A stretch of DNA of 64,000 nucleotides from Bradyrhizobium viridifuturi (GTDB taxonomy: Bacteria > Pseudomonadota > Alphaproteobacteria > Rhizobiales > Xanthobacteraceae): contig NZ_LGTB01000041.1 in the NCBI RefSeq assembly GCF_001238275.1, positions 36,152-100,151 of the forward strand, read 5' to 3'. The position numbers and the translations under genes are program-made. Each line of letters starts with the position of its first letter. Position 1 is the first letter of the stretch. Under the pieces are notes generated by a model. It saw nothing but the letters and a program-made list of their open reading frames with translations. It did not search any database and was not told the origin of the DNA. Shown piece by piece: positions 52,954 to 61,628 of the stretch.

Positions 52954-54018
52954 ATGGCACGCAACATTCTGATCCTTGGCGCTTCCTACGGCTCCCTGCT
53001 GGGGACCAAGCTTCTGATGGCGGGGCACAACGTGTCCCTGGTGTGCCGCAAGAACACCGCCGACCTGATCAACCGCGAAGGCACCGAGGTGCGGATCAAG
53101 CTGCGCGACGAGAAGGAGCACCGCTCGATCTTCTCGCGCGACCTGCCGGGCAAGCTCGACGCCGTGACGCCGGCCGACGTCGATGTCTCGCGTTACGACA
53201 TGGTCGGCCTTGCGATGCAGGAGCCGCAATACACCAACCACACGGTGCGCGTGCTGATGATCAAGATCGCGGCCGCGAAGCTGCCGTGCCTGTCGATCAT
53301 GAACATGCCGCCGCTGCCCTATCTGAAACGGATCCCCGCGCTCGCCGGCATGGACCTCGAGGAGGCCTACACCAACGCGCAGGTCTGGGAGCGCTTCGAG
53401 CCGGGCCTCGTCACGCTGTGCTCGCCGGATCCGCAGGCGTTCCGTCCGCCGGAGGAGAAGGCCAACGTGCTGCATGTCGGCCTGCCGACCAACTTCAAGG
53501 CCTCCGTGTTCGCCGACGACAAGCACAACAAGGTGCTGCGCGAGCTCGAGGCCGACATCGACGCGGTGACGCTCGATGGCCAGGACGTGCCGGTGAAGCT
53601 GAAAGTGTTCGACTCGCTGTTCGTGCCGCTCGCCAAATGGTCGATGCTGCTGACCGGCAATTATCGCTGCATCACGCCGACTGAGCCGCAATCGATCCGC
53701 GACGCCGTGCACGGCGACCTCAGCCGCTCGCAGGCGATCTATGACCATGTCGACGGCATCGCGCGCAAGCTCGGCGCCGACCCGGCGGACCAGGTGCCGT
53801 TCGCGAAATACGCCAAGGCGGCGGAAAGCCTGCTCAAGCCGTCATCGGCGGCCCGCGCGGTCGCCGCCGGCGCGCCGTTTATCGAGCGCGTCGACCTCCT
53901 GGTGAAGCTGATCTCGCATCAGCTCGGCACGCCCAGCGCCGAGATCGACCGCACGGTCGAGACCGTCGATCAGAAACTGAACGAGAAGATCGTGCAGGGC
54001 GGCTCCGGCGCGGAGTGA
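52954..54018 (+). CDS. Ketopantoate reductase-like Rossmann protein
   Basis: A 354-residue protein whose start MARNILILGASYGSLLGTKLLMAGHNVSLVCRKNTADL is an N-terminal NAD(P) Rossmann fold of the ApbA/PanE type, with GASYGSLLG as cofactor loop. Residues about 75-150 and the C-terminal helices match no narrower family I can name. ATG 52954 is chosen because AAAGAGGAAAC stands directly before it. It is not linked to pantothenate genes. Confidence 0.75.
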   Translation: MARNILILGASYGSLLGTKLLMAGHNVSLVCRKNTADLINREGTEVRIKLRDEKEHRSIFSRDLPGKLDAVTPADVDVSRYDMVGLAMQEPQYTNHTVRVLMIKIAAAKLPCLSIMNMPPLPYLKRIPALAGMDLEEAYTNAQVWERFEPGLVTLCSPDPQAFRPPEEKANVLHVGLPTNFKASVFADDKHNKVLRELEADIDAVTLDGQDVPVKLKVFDSLFVPLAKWSMLLTGNYRCITPTEPQSIRDAVHGDLSRSQAIYDHVDGIARKLGADPADQVPFAKYAKAAESLLKPSSAARAVAAGAPFIERVDLLVKLISHQLGTPSAEIDRTVETVDQKLNEKIVQGGSGAE

Positions 54019-54156
54019 CGCACGTCGATGGCGGGGGCGGCAAGCGCCCTCGCCATGCATCGGCGATCGGCAAAGCATCTAATCCCGGCTCGCGAACGCA
54101 TGGCTGGGCCCATCCAATTGGGCTAGGCTCGCGTAGTTGCGGTTGGGAGCCACGAC

Positions 54157-54351
54157 ATGCCGAACAAATCGCTTCCTCTCCTTGCAATCTACGGCGACCT
54201 CGACCGCGCGCGCGACATCCTGCGTGCGTGGCAGCCGCTCGACCATCTCTCGCCCGCCGACGCCGAGCTTGTCGTGAAAGCGATTGCCGAAGGCATCGCG
54301 CGCGGACGCCGGCACGGGCTCGAAATGGGGCAGTGCCACCTCGCGGCGTGA
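54157..54351 (+). CDS. Small hypothetical protein, 64 aa
   Basis: A helical small protein (MPNKSLPLLAIYGDLDRARDIL, then HLSPADAELVVKAIAEGIARGRRHGLEMG). No family recognised. ATG 54157 is preceded by TTGGGAGCC. It lies between two genes on opposite strands with no link visible. Confidence 0.55.
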   Translation: MPNKSLPLLAIYGDLDRARDILRAWQPLDHLSPADAELVVKAIAEGIARGRRHGLEMGQCHLAA

Positions 54352-54444
54352 GTTGCGGTCACCGAGCACTTCCTTGGCGCTCGCATGCAGCGACCTGCAC
54401 TCGTGGTGAGCACACTCGTCATCCTTGTGAGGTGAGCACATCAG

Positions 54445-54942
54445 TCAGGCTCCCTCTCCCGCAAGGGGGAGGGAGCCCGTCCGCCGGTGGCTGCCTCGCG
54501 CGGAAGGTGGAAGGTTTGCGCCGTCAGCCTGATGCGTCACGGCCAAGATCGTCACTGACCGCGTCTGGTGGCTAGGGGTCTGGAAATCGATCGTTTGGCC
54601 GACCGACAACCCGATCAATGCGGCGCCGACCGGCGTCAGCACCGAGATGCGGCGGAGCGCGATGTCGGCTTCGTGCGGATACACCAGCACGACTTCCCTG
54701 ACGTCGCCGGTCTCGTCGTCGCGATATCGCACGCGCGAGCCCATGCGGACCACGTCGTGCAGGTCGGCATCGTCGGCGACGAGCCGGGCGCGGTCGGTCT
54801 CGCGCGCGAGGAACTGGGCCACGCGCGGGAACACTGCCATGCTGGAATCGGCCAGCGCGCTGAGGCGGTGCGCCTCGCTCGCGGCGATGACGATCGGCGG
54901 CAATGCCGCGGCGGTAAAGCTGTTTGGAATGCTCTGGGGCAT
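54445..54942 (-). CDS. Rnk-like nucleoside diphosphate kinase regulator (GreA/GreB C-domain)
   Basis: A 165-residue protein from ATG 54942 (MPQSIPNSFTAAALPPIVIAASEAHRLSALA). It has the Rnk coiled stretch and the GreA/GreB C-terminal fold (RMGSRVRYRDDETGDVREVVLVYPHEADIALRRISVLTPVGAALIGLSVGQTIDF). Rnk-like proteins bind RNA polymerase near the secondary channel. The last ~15 residues (RRTGSLPLAGEGA) are encoded by the palindromic repeat at 54448-54477, so the natural C-terminus is probably shorter. Confidence 0.85.
   Translation of the reverse strand: MPQSIPNSFTAAALPPIVIAASEAHRLSALADSSMAVFPRVAQFLARETDRARLVADDADLHDVVRMGSRVRYRDDETGDVREVVLVYPHEADIALRRISVLTPVGAALIGLSVGQTIDFQTPSHQTRSVTILAVTHQADGANLPPSARGSHRRTGSLPLAGEGA
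54448..54477. repeat. REP-like palindrome overlapping the 3' end of rnk
   Basis: GGCTCCCTCTCCCGCAAG runs into GGGGAGGGAGCC, a 13-bp inverted repeat around GCAA. It lies inside the rnk frame, immediately before the stop at 54445-54447. This palindrome is common in Bradyrhizobium intergenic DNA, so it looks inserted into the end of the gene. Confidence 0.6.
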
Positions 54943-55228
54943 GTCGGTTTGACCTTGCGGTTGATCGAAGGCGCAACAGCGCCGGCGCGCGAATGCGGCG
55001 CGCGGCACGACGGACTGAAATGATGTTGAAGACGTCTAGGGAATCCGGACGGCGCGCGATCGCCGGCCGGCTAATTGCCTGCGTGCAGACGTCCGGCGCG
55101 CAATCCAAGGCGCGCAATGCGGGTGTCGATGCTCAGCGTGTCGATCATGGCAGCATCAACATAGCCGCTCGTGCCGTCGCATCCATTGCGGCGAAAGCGC
55201 GCACGCGCGCGCTGCCGCTGAACGGGCG

Positions 55229-55759
55229 TCAGGGCTGGCCGATGCCGGTGAGGCCGAGCACGGCGCCTGCGGCGAGCGCAAGCAGCGGATGGATGCGCGT
55301 CGTCGTGGTGGCGATCGCGACGCCGGCCGCGATCAGGATCGTGCCCCAGCTCGAGGTCGAGGCGTGAGTGATGACGACGGCACTGGCGGTGACGAGGCCG
55401 GCGGTGACCGGCACCAGCCCGGCCTGCACCGTGCGCCGCCAGGGCCGGTCCTTGAAGCGCTCCCAGAGCCGCAGCGCGAAGCCGGTGACCAGCGACGATG
55501 GTCCGAACTTGGCGAGCGAGGTCACCAGCACGCCGGAGAAGCCAGCAACATGCCAGCCGACCAGCGGCACCACCATCATGTTCGGCCCTGGCGCGGCCTG
55601 CGCCAGCGCGAACAGCGCGCTGAATTCCTGCGCGGTCATCCAGTGATGGATGTCGACCACCTGGCGCTGCATCTCGGGCAGGATGGTGTTGCCGCCGCCG
55701 AAGGCCAGCAGCGAGAGCTCGGCGAATATCAGCGCGAGCGTGACGAGGGTTGCGGTCAT
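55229..55759 (-). CDS. Chromate transporter, second half (ChrA-type)
   Basis: A 176-residue membrane protein, the C-terminal half of a split ChrA (short-chain CHR family). It carries FAELSLLAFGGGNTILPEMQRQVVDIHHWMTAQEF and ALAQAAPGPNMMVVPLVGW, the family's FGG and APGPN motifs. Starts at ATG 55759, overlapping the stop of the first half (55756) by ATGA. The pair together should form the pump expelling chromate. Confidence 0.85.
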   Translation of the reverse strand: MTATLVTLALIFAELSLLAFGGGNTILPEMQRQVVDIHHWMTAQEFSALFALAQAAPGPNMMVVPLVGWHVAGFSGVLVTSLAKFGPSSLVTGFALRLWERFKDRPWRRTVQAGLVPVTAGLVTASAVVITHASTSSWGTILIAAGVAIATTTTRIHPLLALAAGAVLGLTGIGQP

Positions 55760-56322
55760 GACGCCTGCCTCGCGCGCAGGACAATGCTGAGCGGTGCGAG
55801 CGTCAATAACGTCGGCAGCAGCGGCAGCCGGAATATCGCGATCGCCAGCACGCCGAGCGCGACGATGAACAGGCCGGTGACATCGCGCCGCAACGGCCAG
55901 GCGATCTTGATCGCGGTGGAGATCAGTAGCCCGGCCGCAGCGGCGGCGAGGCCGCCGAACAGATGACGCACCACCGGATCGTCGGCGAAGCGGCCATAGA
56001 TCACACCGAGGCAGATCACGACCGCGGTCGGCACCGCGATCAGGCCGAGGATCGAAGCCAGCGCGCCGGGAATGCCGCGAAACTTCAGCCCGACCGCGAC
56101 CGACATGTTGATGATGTTGCCGCCGGGCAGGAACTGGCACAGCCCGAGCAGGTCGGTGAACTCCGCGCCGGTGAGCCAGCCGCGCTTTTCCACCATCATG
56201 TGGCGCGCCAAGGGCAGCACGCCGCCGAAGCCGGTCAGTCCGAGGATGAAGAAGCCCGTGAACAACTCGCCGATGTCGGGCGCCTCGTGCTTGGTGGTGA
56301 GGGTGGCGGGGGCTGCATCCAT
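55756..56322 (-). CDS. Chromate transporter, first half (ChrA-type)
   Basis: A 188-residue membrane protein, the N-terminal half of the split ChrA. Motifs are FILGLTGFGGVLPLARHMMVEKRGWLTGAEFTDLLGLCQFLPGGNIINMSV. ATG 56322 (MDAAPATLTTKHEAPDIGELF) is preferred to an upstream TTG at 56388. It is divergent from a LysR gene that probably regulates the pair. Confidence 0.85.
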   Translation of the reverse strand: MDAAPATLTTKHEAPDIGELFTGFFILGLTGFGGVLPLARHMMVEKRGWLTGAEFTDLLGLCQFLPGGNIINMSVAVGLKFRGIPGALASILGLIAVPTAVVICLGVIYGRFADDPVVRHLFGGLAAAAAGLLISTAIKIAWPLRRDVTGLFIVALGVLAIAIFRLPLLPTLLTLAPLSIVLRARQAS

Positions 56323-56392
56323 CGGCGCGTCGGCTCCGTTTCTTGTCGTGTTCGACCCGAACCTAGTTTGCGATGCTCCAAATATCAAATAT

Positions 56393-56429
56393 ATGGATCA
56401 TTGAATTATCATATCCATTGCATATGGAT
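56393..56429. promoter_or_regulatory. Candidate LysR operator between chrA and lysR
   Basis: Three ATGGAT/ATCCAT half-sites are placed at 56393-56398, 56413-56418 and 56424-56429. The first two form an inverted repeat with 14 bases between, and the last two an inverted repeat with 5 bases. The region is AT-rich and lies in the divergent promoter gap. LysR regulators bind such interleaved palindromes. Confidence 0.5.
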
Positions 56430-56436
56430 CGCTCCG

Positions 56437-57353
56437 ATGATCGAGCTGCGCCATCTCCGCTATGCCGTCGCGGTCGCCGAGGAAGGCCATATCACCCGCG
56501 CTGCCGCCCGCCTCGGCATCCAGCAACCGCCGCTGAGCCAGCAGATCCGCGCGCTGGAGGCCGCGATCGGCGCGCCGCTGTTTCGCCGGCAGCGCGCGGG
56601 GTTGAACTGACGGCCGCCGGCCGCGCCTTCGTGGAGAAGGCGCGCGTGATCCTCCGCGACACCGAACTCGCCGTGGAAGCCGCGCGCCGCGCCAGCCGCG
56701 GCCAGGAAGGCCAGCTTGCGATCGGCTTCACCTCGTCGGCCGCCTTCCATCCCTTCGTCACCGGTGTGATGCGCGAAATGCGCGAGCGCGCGCCGGCGAT
56801 CAAATTGTCGCTGGAAGAGGCCTCGACCGGCGAATTGATCGAAGCCGTCGAGGCGGACCGGCTCGATGCGGCGTTCGTGCGTTCGCCGAGCGAGCGGCTG
56901 GAGAATCTCACGATCACGCATCTACTCGACGAGGAGATGCTGGTCGCGTTGCCCGATCATCATCCGCGTGCCCGCAAGGACACGCGGCGGCGGATTTCGC
57001 TGGCTTCGCTCGCCGACGAGCCGCTGATCCTCTACCGCCGCCCGACCGGGCCGGGCCTCTATGACAGCATCATCGCCGCCTGCCGCGCGGCGGGCTTCAG
57101 CCCGAAGGTCGCGCAGGAGGCGACGCGGATGGTGTCGACGCTCAGCCTCGTCGCCGCCGGGCTCGGCATTTCGATCGTGCCGGAATCGATGGCGCGGCTG
57201 GAGACCGCAGGCGTCTCCTATCTCCGCCTCGACCGCGCCACAGGCCTGGTCGCACCGTTGGCGTTGGCGCGCAAGAAGGGCCCCGCCGGCGGCACGCTCG
57301 GCCGCCTGCTCGCCATCGTGACGCGGCGGGTCAAGGACCGCGCGGGAGCGTAA
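56437..57353 (+). pseudogene. LysR family regulator with one apparent frameshift
   Basis: ATG 56437 gives MIELRHLRYAVAVAEEGHITRAAARLGIQQPPLSQQIRALEAAIGAPLFRRQ, a standard LysR DNA-binding domain. Near 56590 one base is missing: the next residues should be RGVELTAAGRAFVEKARVIL, present in the following phase, which then runs to 57353 with a complete effector domain. Repaired length is about 305 residues, normal. It is the only apparent break in the gene. Probably controls the split chromate transporter next to it. Confidence 0.85.
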
Positions 57354-57389
57354 AGTCTGGTGCGGTTTGTCGGCGCTGGCGGCGAGGGC

Positions 57390-58271
57390 TCACGGCCTCA
57401 CGAAGTAGCATGCCAACGGCGCCAGCATCGCAAGAGGCACGGGGGCGATCAATGCCGCCGCGATGCCGCCGGTGCGATGGAGCGCGAGGACATGGTCTCG
57501 CGGCGCGGCCGCATCCGCCGGATCTCGCGTCATCAGCACGACGAAAATCGCGGTGATGGCGCCCCAGATCGCGCCGGCGCCGAAGCGGCCGGCCAGCACC
57601 TGAAGGCGACGGGACCACGGCTGGCCATTGAGGGCCCACTGCTCCAGGGACGGCGGGTCGTTGGTCATGTGATAGATTTGCGCGACGGTCGCGGAGACGG
57701 CGGTGGCGACAACCGATGCGCCGAGAAACGTCAACGTCGTCCTGCGCCGTCCGGATGCGACGCCGAGCAAGCAGGCCGGAATCAGTGAAGTCAGCACGCT
57801 GATCACGATCGTCGAGACCAGGAACGATCCCCATGGCAGGTCGAGAATGCGCGACACGGTCAGAGTGTGGTGTATGCGCTCGATCACCGCAGCTCTCTGC
57901 AGCCGGAACTCGGCCTCGAAGCCGATCGCAAGCGGCCCTCGAATAGAGGCGTGCAAGGCCGTTCCGAGCCACAACGCGTATGACAGCAGCGTGCCCAGAA
58001 ACCAGACCGTGATACTCAGCCTCGGCAGCACGCGCTTGAGCACGATTCCCTGCACCAGCGGTGGGGCCAACGTGGCAAACACGGCGGCGGCCAGAAGGCC
58101 ATTCAGGATCAGCGTCCGGTGCTCGGCGCTCCGCAAGACCTCCTTGCCCATGGTCGTTGCCGACAACACGGTGAAGACGGGGATCGACGCGGAGACGAAC
58201 ACCCAGGCGAACCAGGTTGGCCAGGTTACGGGCTGCACGCGCGAAGGGGCGGATTCTGTTGTCGGGTTCAT
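57390..58271 (-). CDS. Multi-spanning membrane protein, unknown function
   Basis: A 293-residue protein from ATG 58271 (MNPTTESAPSRVQPVTWPTWFAWVFVSASIPVFTVL) with about eight hydrophobic segments over the whole length, no recognised family and a Cys/Phe-rich end (LAPLACYFVRP). The frame is open upstream to 58394 but that part looks random. It is convergent with the LysR gene. Confidence 0.7.
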   Translation of the reverse strand: MNPTTESAPSRVQPVTWPTWFAWVFVSASIPVFTVLSATTMGKEVLRSAEHRTLILNGLLAAAVFATLAPPLVQGIVLKRVLPRLSITVWFLGTLLSYALWLGTALHASIRGPLAIGFEAEFRLQRAAVIERIHHTLTVSRILDLPWGSFLVSTIVISVLTSLIPACLLGVASGRRRTTLTFLGASVVATAVSATVAQIYHMTNDPPSLEQWALNGQPWSRRLQVLAGRFGAGAIWGAITAIFVVLMTRDPADAAAPRDHVLALHRTGGIAAALIAPVPLAMLAPLACYFVRP

Positions 58272-58556
58272 GTCGCCATTCGGAATCGAAGAGATTGAGC
58301 GAGCAGAACGTCGGCGACAGGGCGACCTGTCGCAACGGTCAATCCCCGCAAGCTTAGGCACTCGGCCGATGGCGCTGTGCCGATTTGTGCGCATTTGTGC
58401 GCACCCGTGCGGATGGCGCGGAATGTGGGGAGTTTGGCGAACGCTGGCGTCGGCGTGCGTCTAGATAGCCTGCATCGAACCGGGTTGCTCGCATGTCGAG
58501 CGCAACAGCTCAGCGCCCGAAACCATCAGGGTTCAATCAACACAGAGGCCGTTCCC

Positions 58557-59105
58557 ATGACACGTTTTCCTGTCCATACGTTCGATACCGCCCCCGAAGC
58601 CTCGAAGCCGACCTTGTGCGAGGTCGAGGCGCGGTTCGGCATGATCCCCAACCTTGCGGCCGCGATGGCGACGTCGCCGGTGCTGATCCAGAGCTTTCTC
58701 CACATCTTCGACAAGGTTCACGGCGGCAGCTTCTCCGAGCCGCAGATCCAGACCGTGCTGCTCACCGACGCGGTGACCAATGGCTGCAGCTGGGCGGTCG
58801 CGCTGCATTCCGCGCTCGGTCTGCAGGCCGGCCTTGATCAGGCCGACGTCGAGGCGATGCGGGCCGGGCGTTCGCCCGCCAACAAGCAGCTCGGCGCGCT
58901 CTCGACCTTGGCGCGGACGCTGATCGAGAAGCGCGGGCGGCTCGATGAGCAGGACAAGGAGAAATTCCTGGCGGCCGGGTTCAGCAAGCAATTGCTGCTC
59001 GAGGTGATCACCATCGTGGCAGCGTCGACCATCACCAACTACACCGGCAGCGTGACCAATCCGCCGCTGGAGGCAGGCCTGCAGGCGCATGCCTGGAATG
59101 GCTAA
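58557..59105 (+). CDS. Carboxymuconolactone decarboxylase/AhpD-like protein lacking the second catalytic Cys
   Basis: A 182-residue all-helical protein of the AhpD-like fold. The redox motif CxxC...H of AhpD appears as Cys77-Ser-Trp-Ala80-Val-Ala-Leu-His84, so the resolving cysteine is Ala. It may be a decarboxylase-type or a single-cysteine peroxidase relative. ATG 58557; no strong binding site. Convergent with the GlxA-type gene. Confidence 0.82.
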   Translation: MTRFPVHTFDTAPEASKPTLCEVEARFGMIPNLAAAMATSPVLIQSFLHIFDKVHGGSFSEPQIQTVLLTDAVTNGCSWAVALHSALGLQAGLDQADVEAMRAGRSPANKQLGALSTLARTLIEKRGRLDEQDKEKFLAAGFSKQLLLEVITIVAASTITNYTGSVTNPPLEAGLQAHAWNG

Positions 59106-59118
59106 GGTCTATTCCTGC

Positions 59119-59140
59119 GCGCCGGCCGCAAGGCCGGCGC
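59119..59140. terminator. GC-rich hairpin between convergent genes
   Basis: A perfect 9-bp stem (59119-59127 with 59132-59140) around GCAA lies between the convergent stops at 59105 and 59144. No T-run is present on either side, so termination is not certain. Confidence 0.4.
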
Positions 59141-59143
59141 CCT

Positions 59144-60175
59144 CTAGCCCGCAAACCTCGCGCGGTAGTCCTGCGGAGTGGTCGTCAGCAATCGCAGGAA
59201 GCTGCGGCGCATGGTCTCCTCGGAGCCGAAGCCGCAGCGCTGGGCGATGCGCTTGATCGGTAGCCGCGTCTCTGACAGCAGATGCCTTGCGCCCTCGACC
59301 CGCAGCCGCTCGATCGCGCGGGCCGGCGTCAGCCCGGTCGCCTCGGCGTAGTGCCGGCTGAAGCTGCGCTCGCTCATGCCGGCCTGTTTCGCCAGCGTGG
59401 GCAGCGATAGGTCGTCGGCCAGATGGTTGCCGATCCAGTCATGCAGCGCGCTGAACCTGTCGTCGGCGGTTTGCAGGGACAGGACCTCGCTGAATTGTGC
59501 CTGCCCGCCCGGACGCTTGAGAAAGACCACGAGATAGCGGGCGACGGCAAGCGCTGTCGCGCGGCCGAGATCGTCCTCCACCAGTGCCAATGCGAGATCG
59601 ATGCCCGACGTGACGCCCGCCGATGTCCAGAACGTGCCGTCGCGCACGAAGATCGGATCGGACTCGACGCGGACCTCGGGAAAGCGCGCGGCGAGCTCTT
59701 CCCAGAATCCCCAATGCGTCACGGCGCGACGGCCGTCGAGCGCGCCTGACGCGGCGAGCAGGAACGCGCCGGTGCACACCGATGCGGTGCGGCGGGCGTC
59801 TCCGCTGCGCTTGCGCACCCAATCCACCAGGATGCGATCGGATGCAGCGGCGTTGACGCCGTCGCCGCCTGGAATCACCAGCGTGTCGACCGCGGTACCG
59901 ATGGCGGGCAGCGGATGCACCGCCAAGCCAACGCCGGCAGATGCCTCGACCGTCGGGCCGTCCTTGGCAACGACGCGGACGTCATAGGGCTCGGCGTTGC
60001 CTGCCTTGGCCGTCAGCGCGTTGGCGGACGCGAACACCTGCAACGGTCCGGTGACGTCAAGCAGCTGCACTGCCGGATAGGCCAGCACTTCGATCACGCG
60101 CCGGTTGTTTGGCGGAGAATGTGGGGGCTTTGGCGTCATCGCCGAAACCTGCCGCGCTAGTTTTGCTTTGTCCAT
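59144..60175 (-). CDS. GlxA-type transcriptional regulator: DJ-1/PfpI domain with AraC HTH
   Basis: Residues about 20-200 are a DJ-1/PfpI (glutamine-amidotransferase-like) domain (VIEVLAYPAVQLLDVTGPLQVF, TLVIPGGDGVN, RTASVCTGAFLLAASGALDGRRAVTHW with nucleophile-like Cys). The C-terminal ~100 residues are an AraC helix-turn-helix (LSLPTLAKQAGMSERSFSRHYAEATGLTPARAIERLRVEGARHLL and IKRIAQRCGFGSEETMRRSFLRLL). ATG 60175 leaves only 17 bases to the divergent plus-strand gene; ATG 60139 is an alternative. It probably regulates that gene. Confidence 0.88.
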   Translation of the reverse strand: MDKAKLARQVSAMTPKPPHSPPNNRRVIEVLAYPAVQLLDVTGPLQVFASANALTAKAGNAEPYDVRVVAKDGPTVEASAGVGLAVHPLPAIGTAVDTLVIPGGDGVNAAASDRILVDWVRKRSGDARRTASVCTGAFLLAASGALDGRRAVTHWGFWEELAARFPEVRVESDPIFVRDGTFWTSAGVTSGIDLALALVEDDLGRATALAVARYLVVFLKRPGGQAQFSEVLSLQTADDRFSALHDWIGNHLADDLSLPTLAKQAGMSERSFSRHYAEATGLTPARAIERLRVEGARHLLSETRLPIKRIAQRCGFGSEETMRRSFLRLLTTTPQDYRARFAG

Positions 60176-60192
60176 AGTGCAAGGAGAGCCCA

Positions 60193-60918
60193 ATGATTGC
60201 TCATGAAGTCCACTTGCGGATCGGATCGCTGCTGTTCGAAGGCGTCGATCAAATCGACTTGACCGGTCCTTTCGAAGTGCTGTCGCGGATTCCGAATTCG
60301 ACCTACCGCATCTACGCCAGGACCATGGAGCCGGTGCGCGACCTCAAGGGGTTGCGGCTGACGCCGGATGCCACGCTGGCCGAGGCGCCACCGCTCGATG
60401 TGCTGCATGTGCCGGGCGGCTTCGGCCAGGAAGCCCTGATGGAGGACGCGGAGGTGCTCGGCTGGATCCGCCAGCAGGCGGCGGGGGCCTGCCGCATCTT
60501 CTCGGTCTGCACCGGCGCGTTGCTGTGCGGCGCGGCCGGCCTGTTGAAGGGACGCACCGCGACCACCCATTGGGCGTCGCTGCATCTGCTGCCGTATTTC
60601 GGCGCCACGCCTGTGAACGAGCGCGTGGTGGTCGACGGCAGCTTTGTGTTTGCCGCCGGGGTCACGGCCGGCATCGACGGTGCGTTGCGATTGGCGGCCG
60701 AATTGCGCGGCGACGACGCTGCGCGGGCGATCCAGCTCTACATGGCCTACGCGCCGGAGCCGCCATTCAACAGCGGCACGCCGGAGACCGCGCCGCCCGA
60801 GATCCTGCAACGGACGCGAGAGGCGACGCGCGCGATCACGGCGCAGCGCGAAGCAACCGCGCGCCGCATGGCCGCTAGGCTAGGCGTCGTCGTGCAGGAG
60901 CCCGAGCGTGCAGGCTAG
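60193..60918 (+). CDS. DJ-1/PfpI family protein, isocyanide-hydratase-like
   Basis: A 241-residue protein of the cyclohexylisocyanide hydratase-like group. It has LLFEGVDQIDLTGPFEVLSRIP, DVLHVPGGFGQEALMED, RIFSVCTGALLCGAAGLLKGRTATTHWASLHLL (Cys in the nucleophile elbow) and a closing helical tail. It is the N-terminal half of the neighbouring GlxA-type protein in a different gene. AAGGAG before ATG 60193 is a good binding site. Its end overlaps the convergent gene by four bases. Confidence 0.88.
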   Translation: MIAHEVHLRIGSLLFEGVDQIDLTGPFEVLSRIPNSTYRIYARTMEPVRDLKGLRLTPDATLAEAPPLDVLHVPGGFGQEALMEDAEVLGWIRQQAAGACRIFSVCTGALLCGAAGLLKGRTATTHWASLHLLPYFGATPVNERVVVDGSFVFAAGVTAGIDGALRLAAELRGDDAARAIQLYMAYAPEPPFNSGTPETAPPEILQRTREATRAITAQREATARRMAARLGVVVQEPERAG

Positions 60919-61394
60919 TTGCCCGGCTCGAAGCTGCAGTCGGCGCCGCCGCCGGCCTTGTCCTTGATCACCTTGGGATCGAGCGTGCAGGACAGTTTCG
61001 ACAGCGCCTCGTAGATCGTGCCGGCGGCGCCGTCGCCGGGTACGCCGGCGAGCGCAATGGTGGCGTAGATCGCGTTGGCTGTGCTGCCTTTCACGGTGTG
61101 GGTCCGGCCGCCGAAGGTCAGCGCGCAGGAGCGCGAGGTGATGTCGACATTGCTGGCGCGGCAGACAACCTTGTCCGCGGTGACGGTGATCTTCCTGGTG
61201 ACGTGGACATTGCTGTCGCCGTTGAAGAACGCGGCGACCGCCTTCTTCTTCCTGGCCGGCAGCGGCGAATAGGGCGCCACCACGCCGGCGAGTGCTAGCG
61301 CGACCGAGCCGGACGTGGTCGCGGGCGCAGCCCACGCGGCGTGCGAAGCCAGCGACAGCGAGCATGCAAGGATCGTCAGTCGGCCCAGTCTCAT
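60915..61394 (-). CDS. Secreted hypothetical protein, 159 aa
   Basis: Signal peptide MRLGRLTILACSLSLASHAAWAAP, cleavage near residue 22, then a basic-rich mature part with five cysteines (VVCRASN, SRSCALTF, LSCTLDP, GADCSFEPGN). No family recognised. The start is ATG 61394, seven bases after AGGAG; ATG 61400 is too close to it. Confidence 0.75.
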   Translation of the reverse strand: MRLGRLTILACSLSLASHAAWAAPATTSGSVALALAGVVAPYSPLPARKKKAVAAFFNGDSNVHVTRKITVTADKVVCRASNVDITSRSCALTFGGRTHTVKGSTANAIYATIALAGVPGDGAAGTIYEALSKLSCTLDPKVIKDKAGGGADCSFEPGN

Positions 61395-61628
61395 TCCCAT
61401 CTCCTGTCGCTGCGCTTTCCGCGGCGCGGAATCGCTAGCATATCCCGCCGCCCGGATGGGTGACGCCGTTCACATGCGCCTCCGCAACTTCGCGTGAGGG
61501 GCGGTGCGCGCATGGGGCAGGGCGGACCCGCGTGGACCGGCTTGCACGATCGCGCCATCGGCGTCACAGTCCGATCTGCGGCAGCGATGCCGCCAACAAC
61601 GAAGACCAAGACAGTTTCGAGGAACGCC

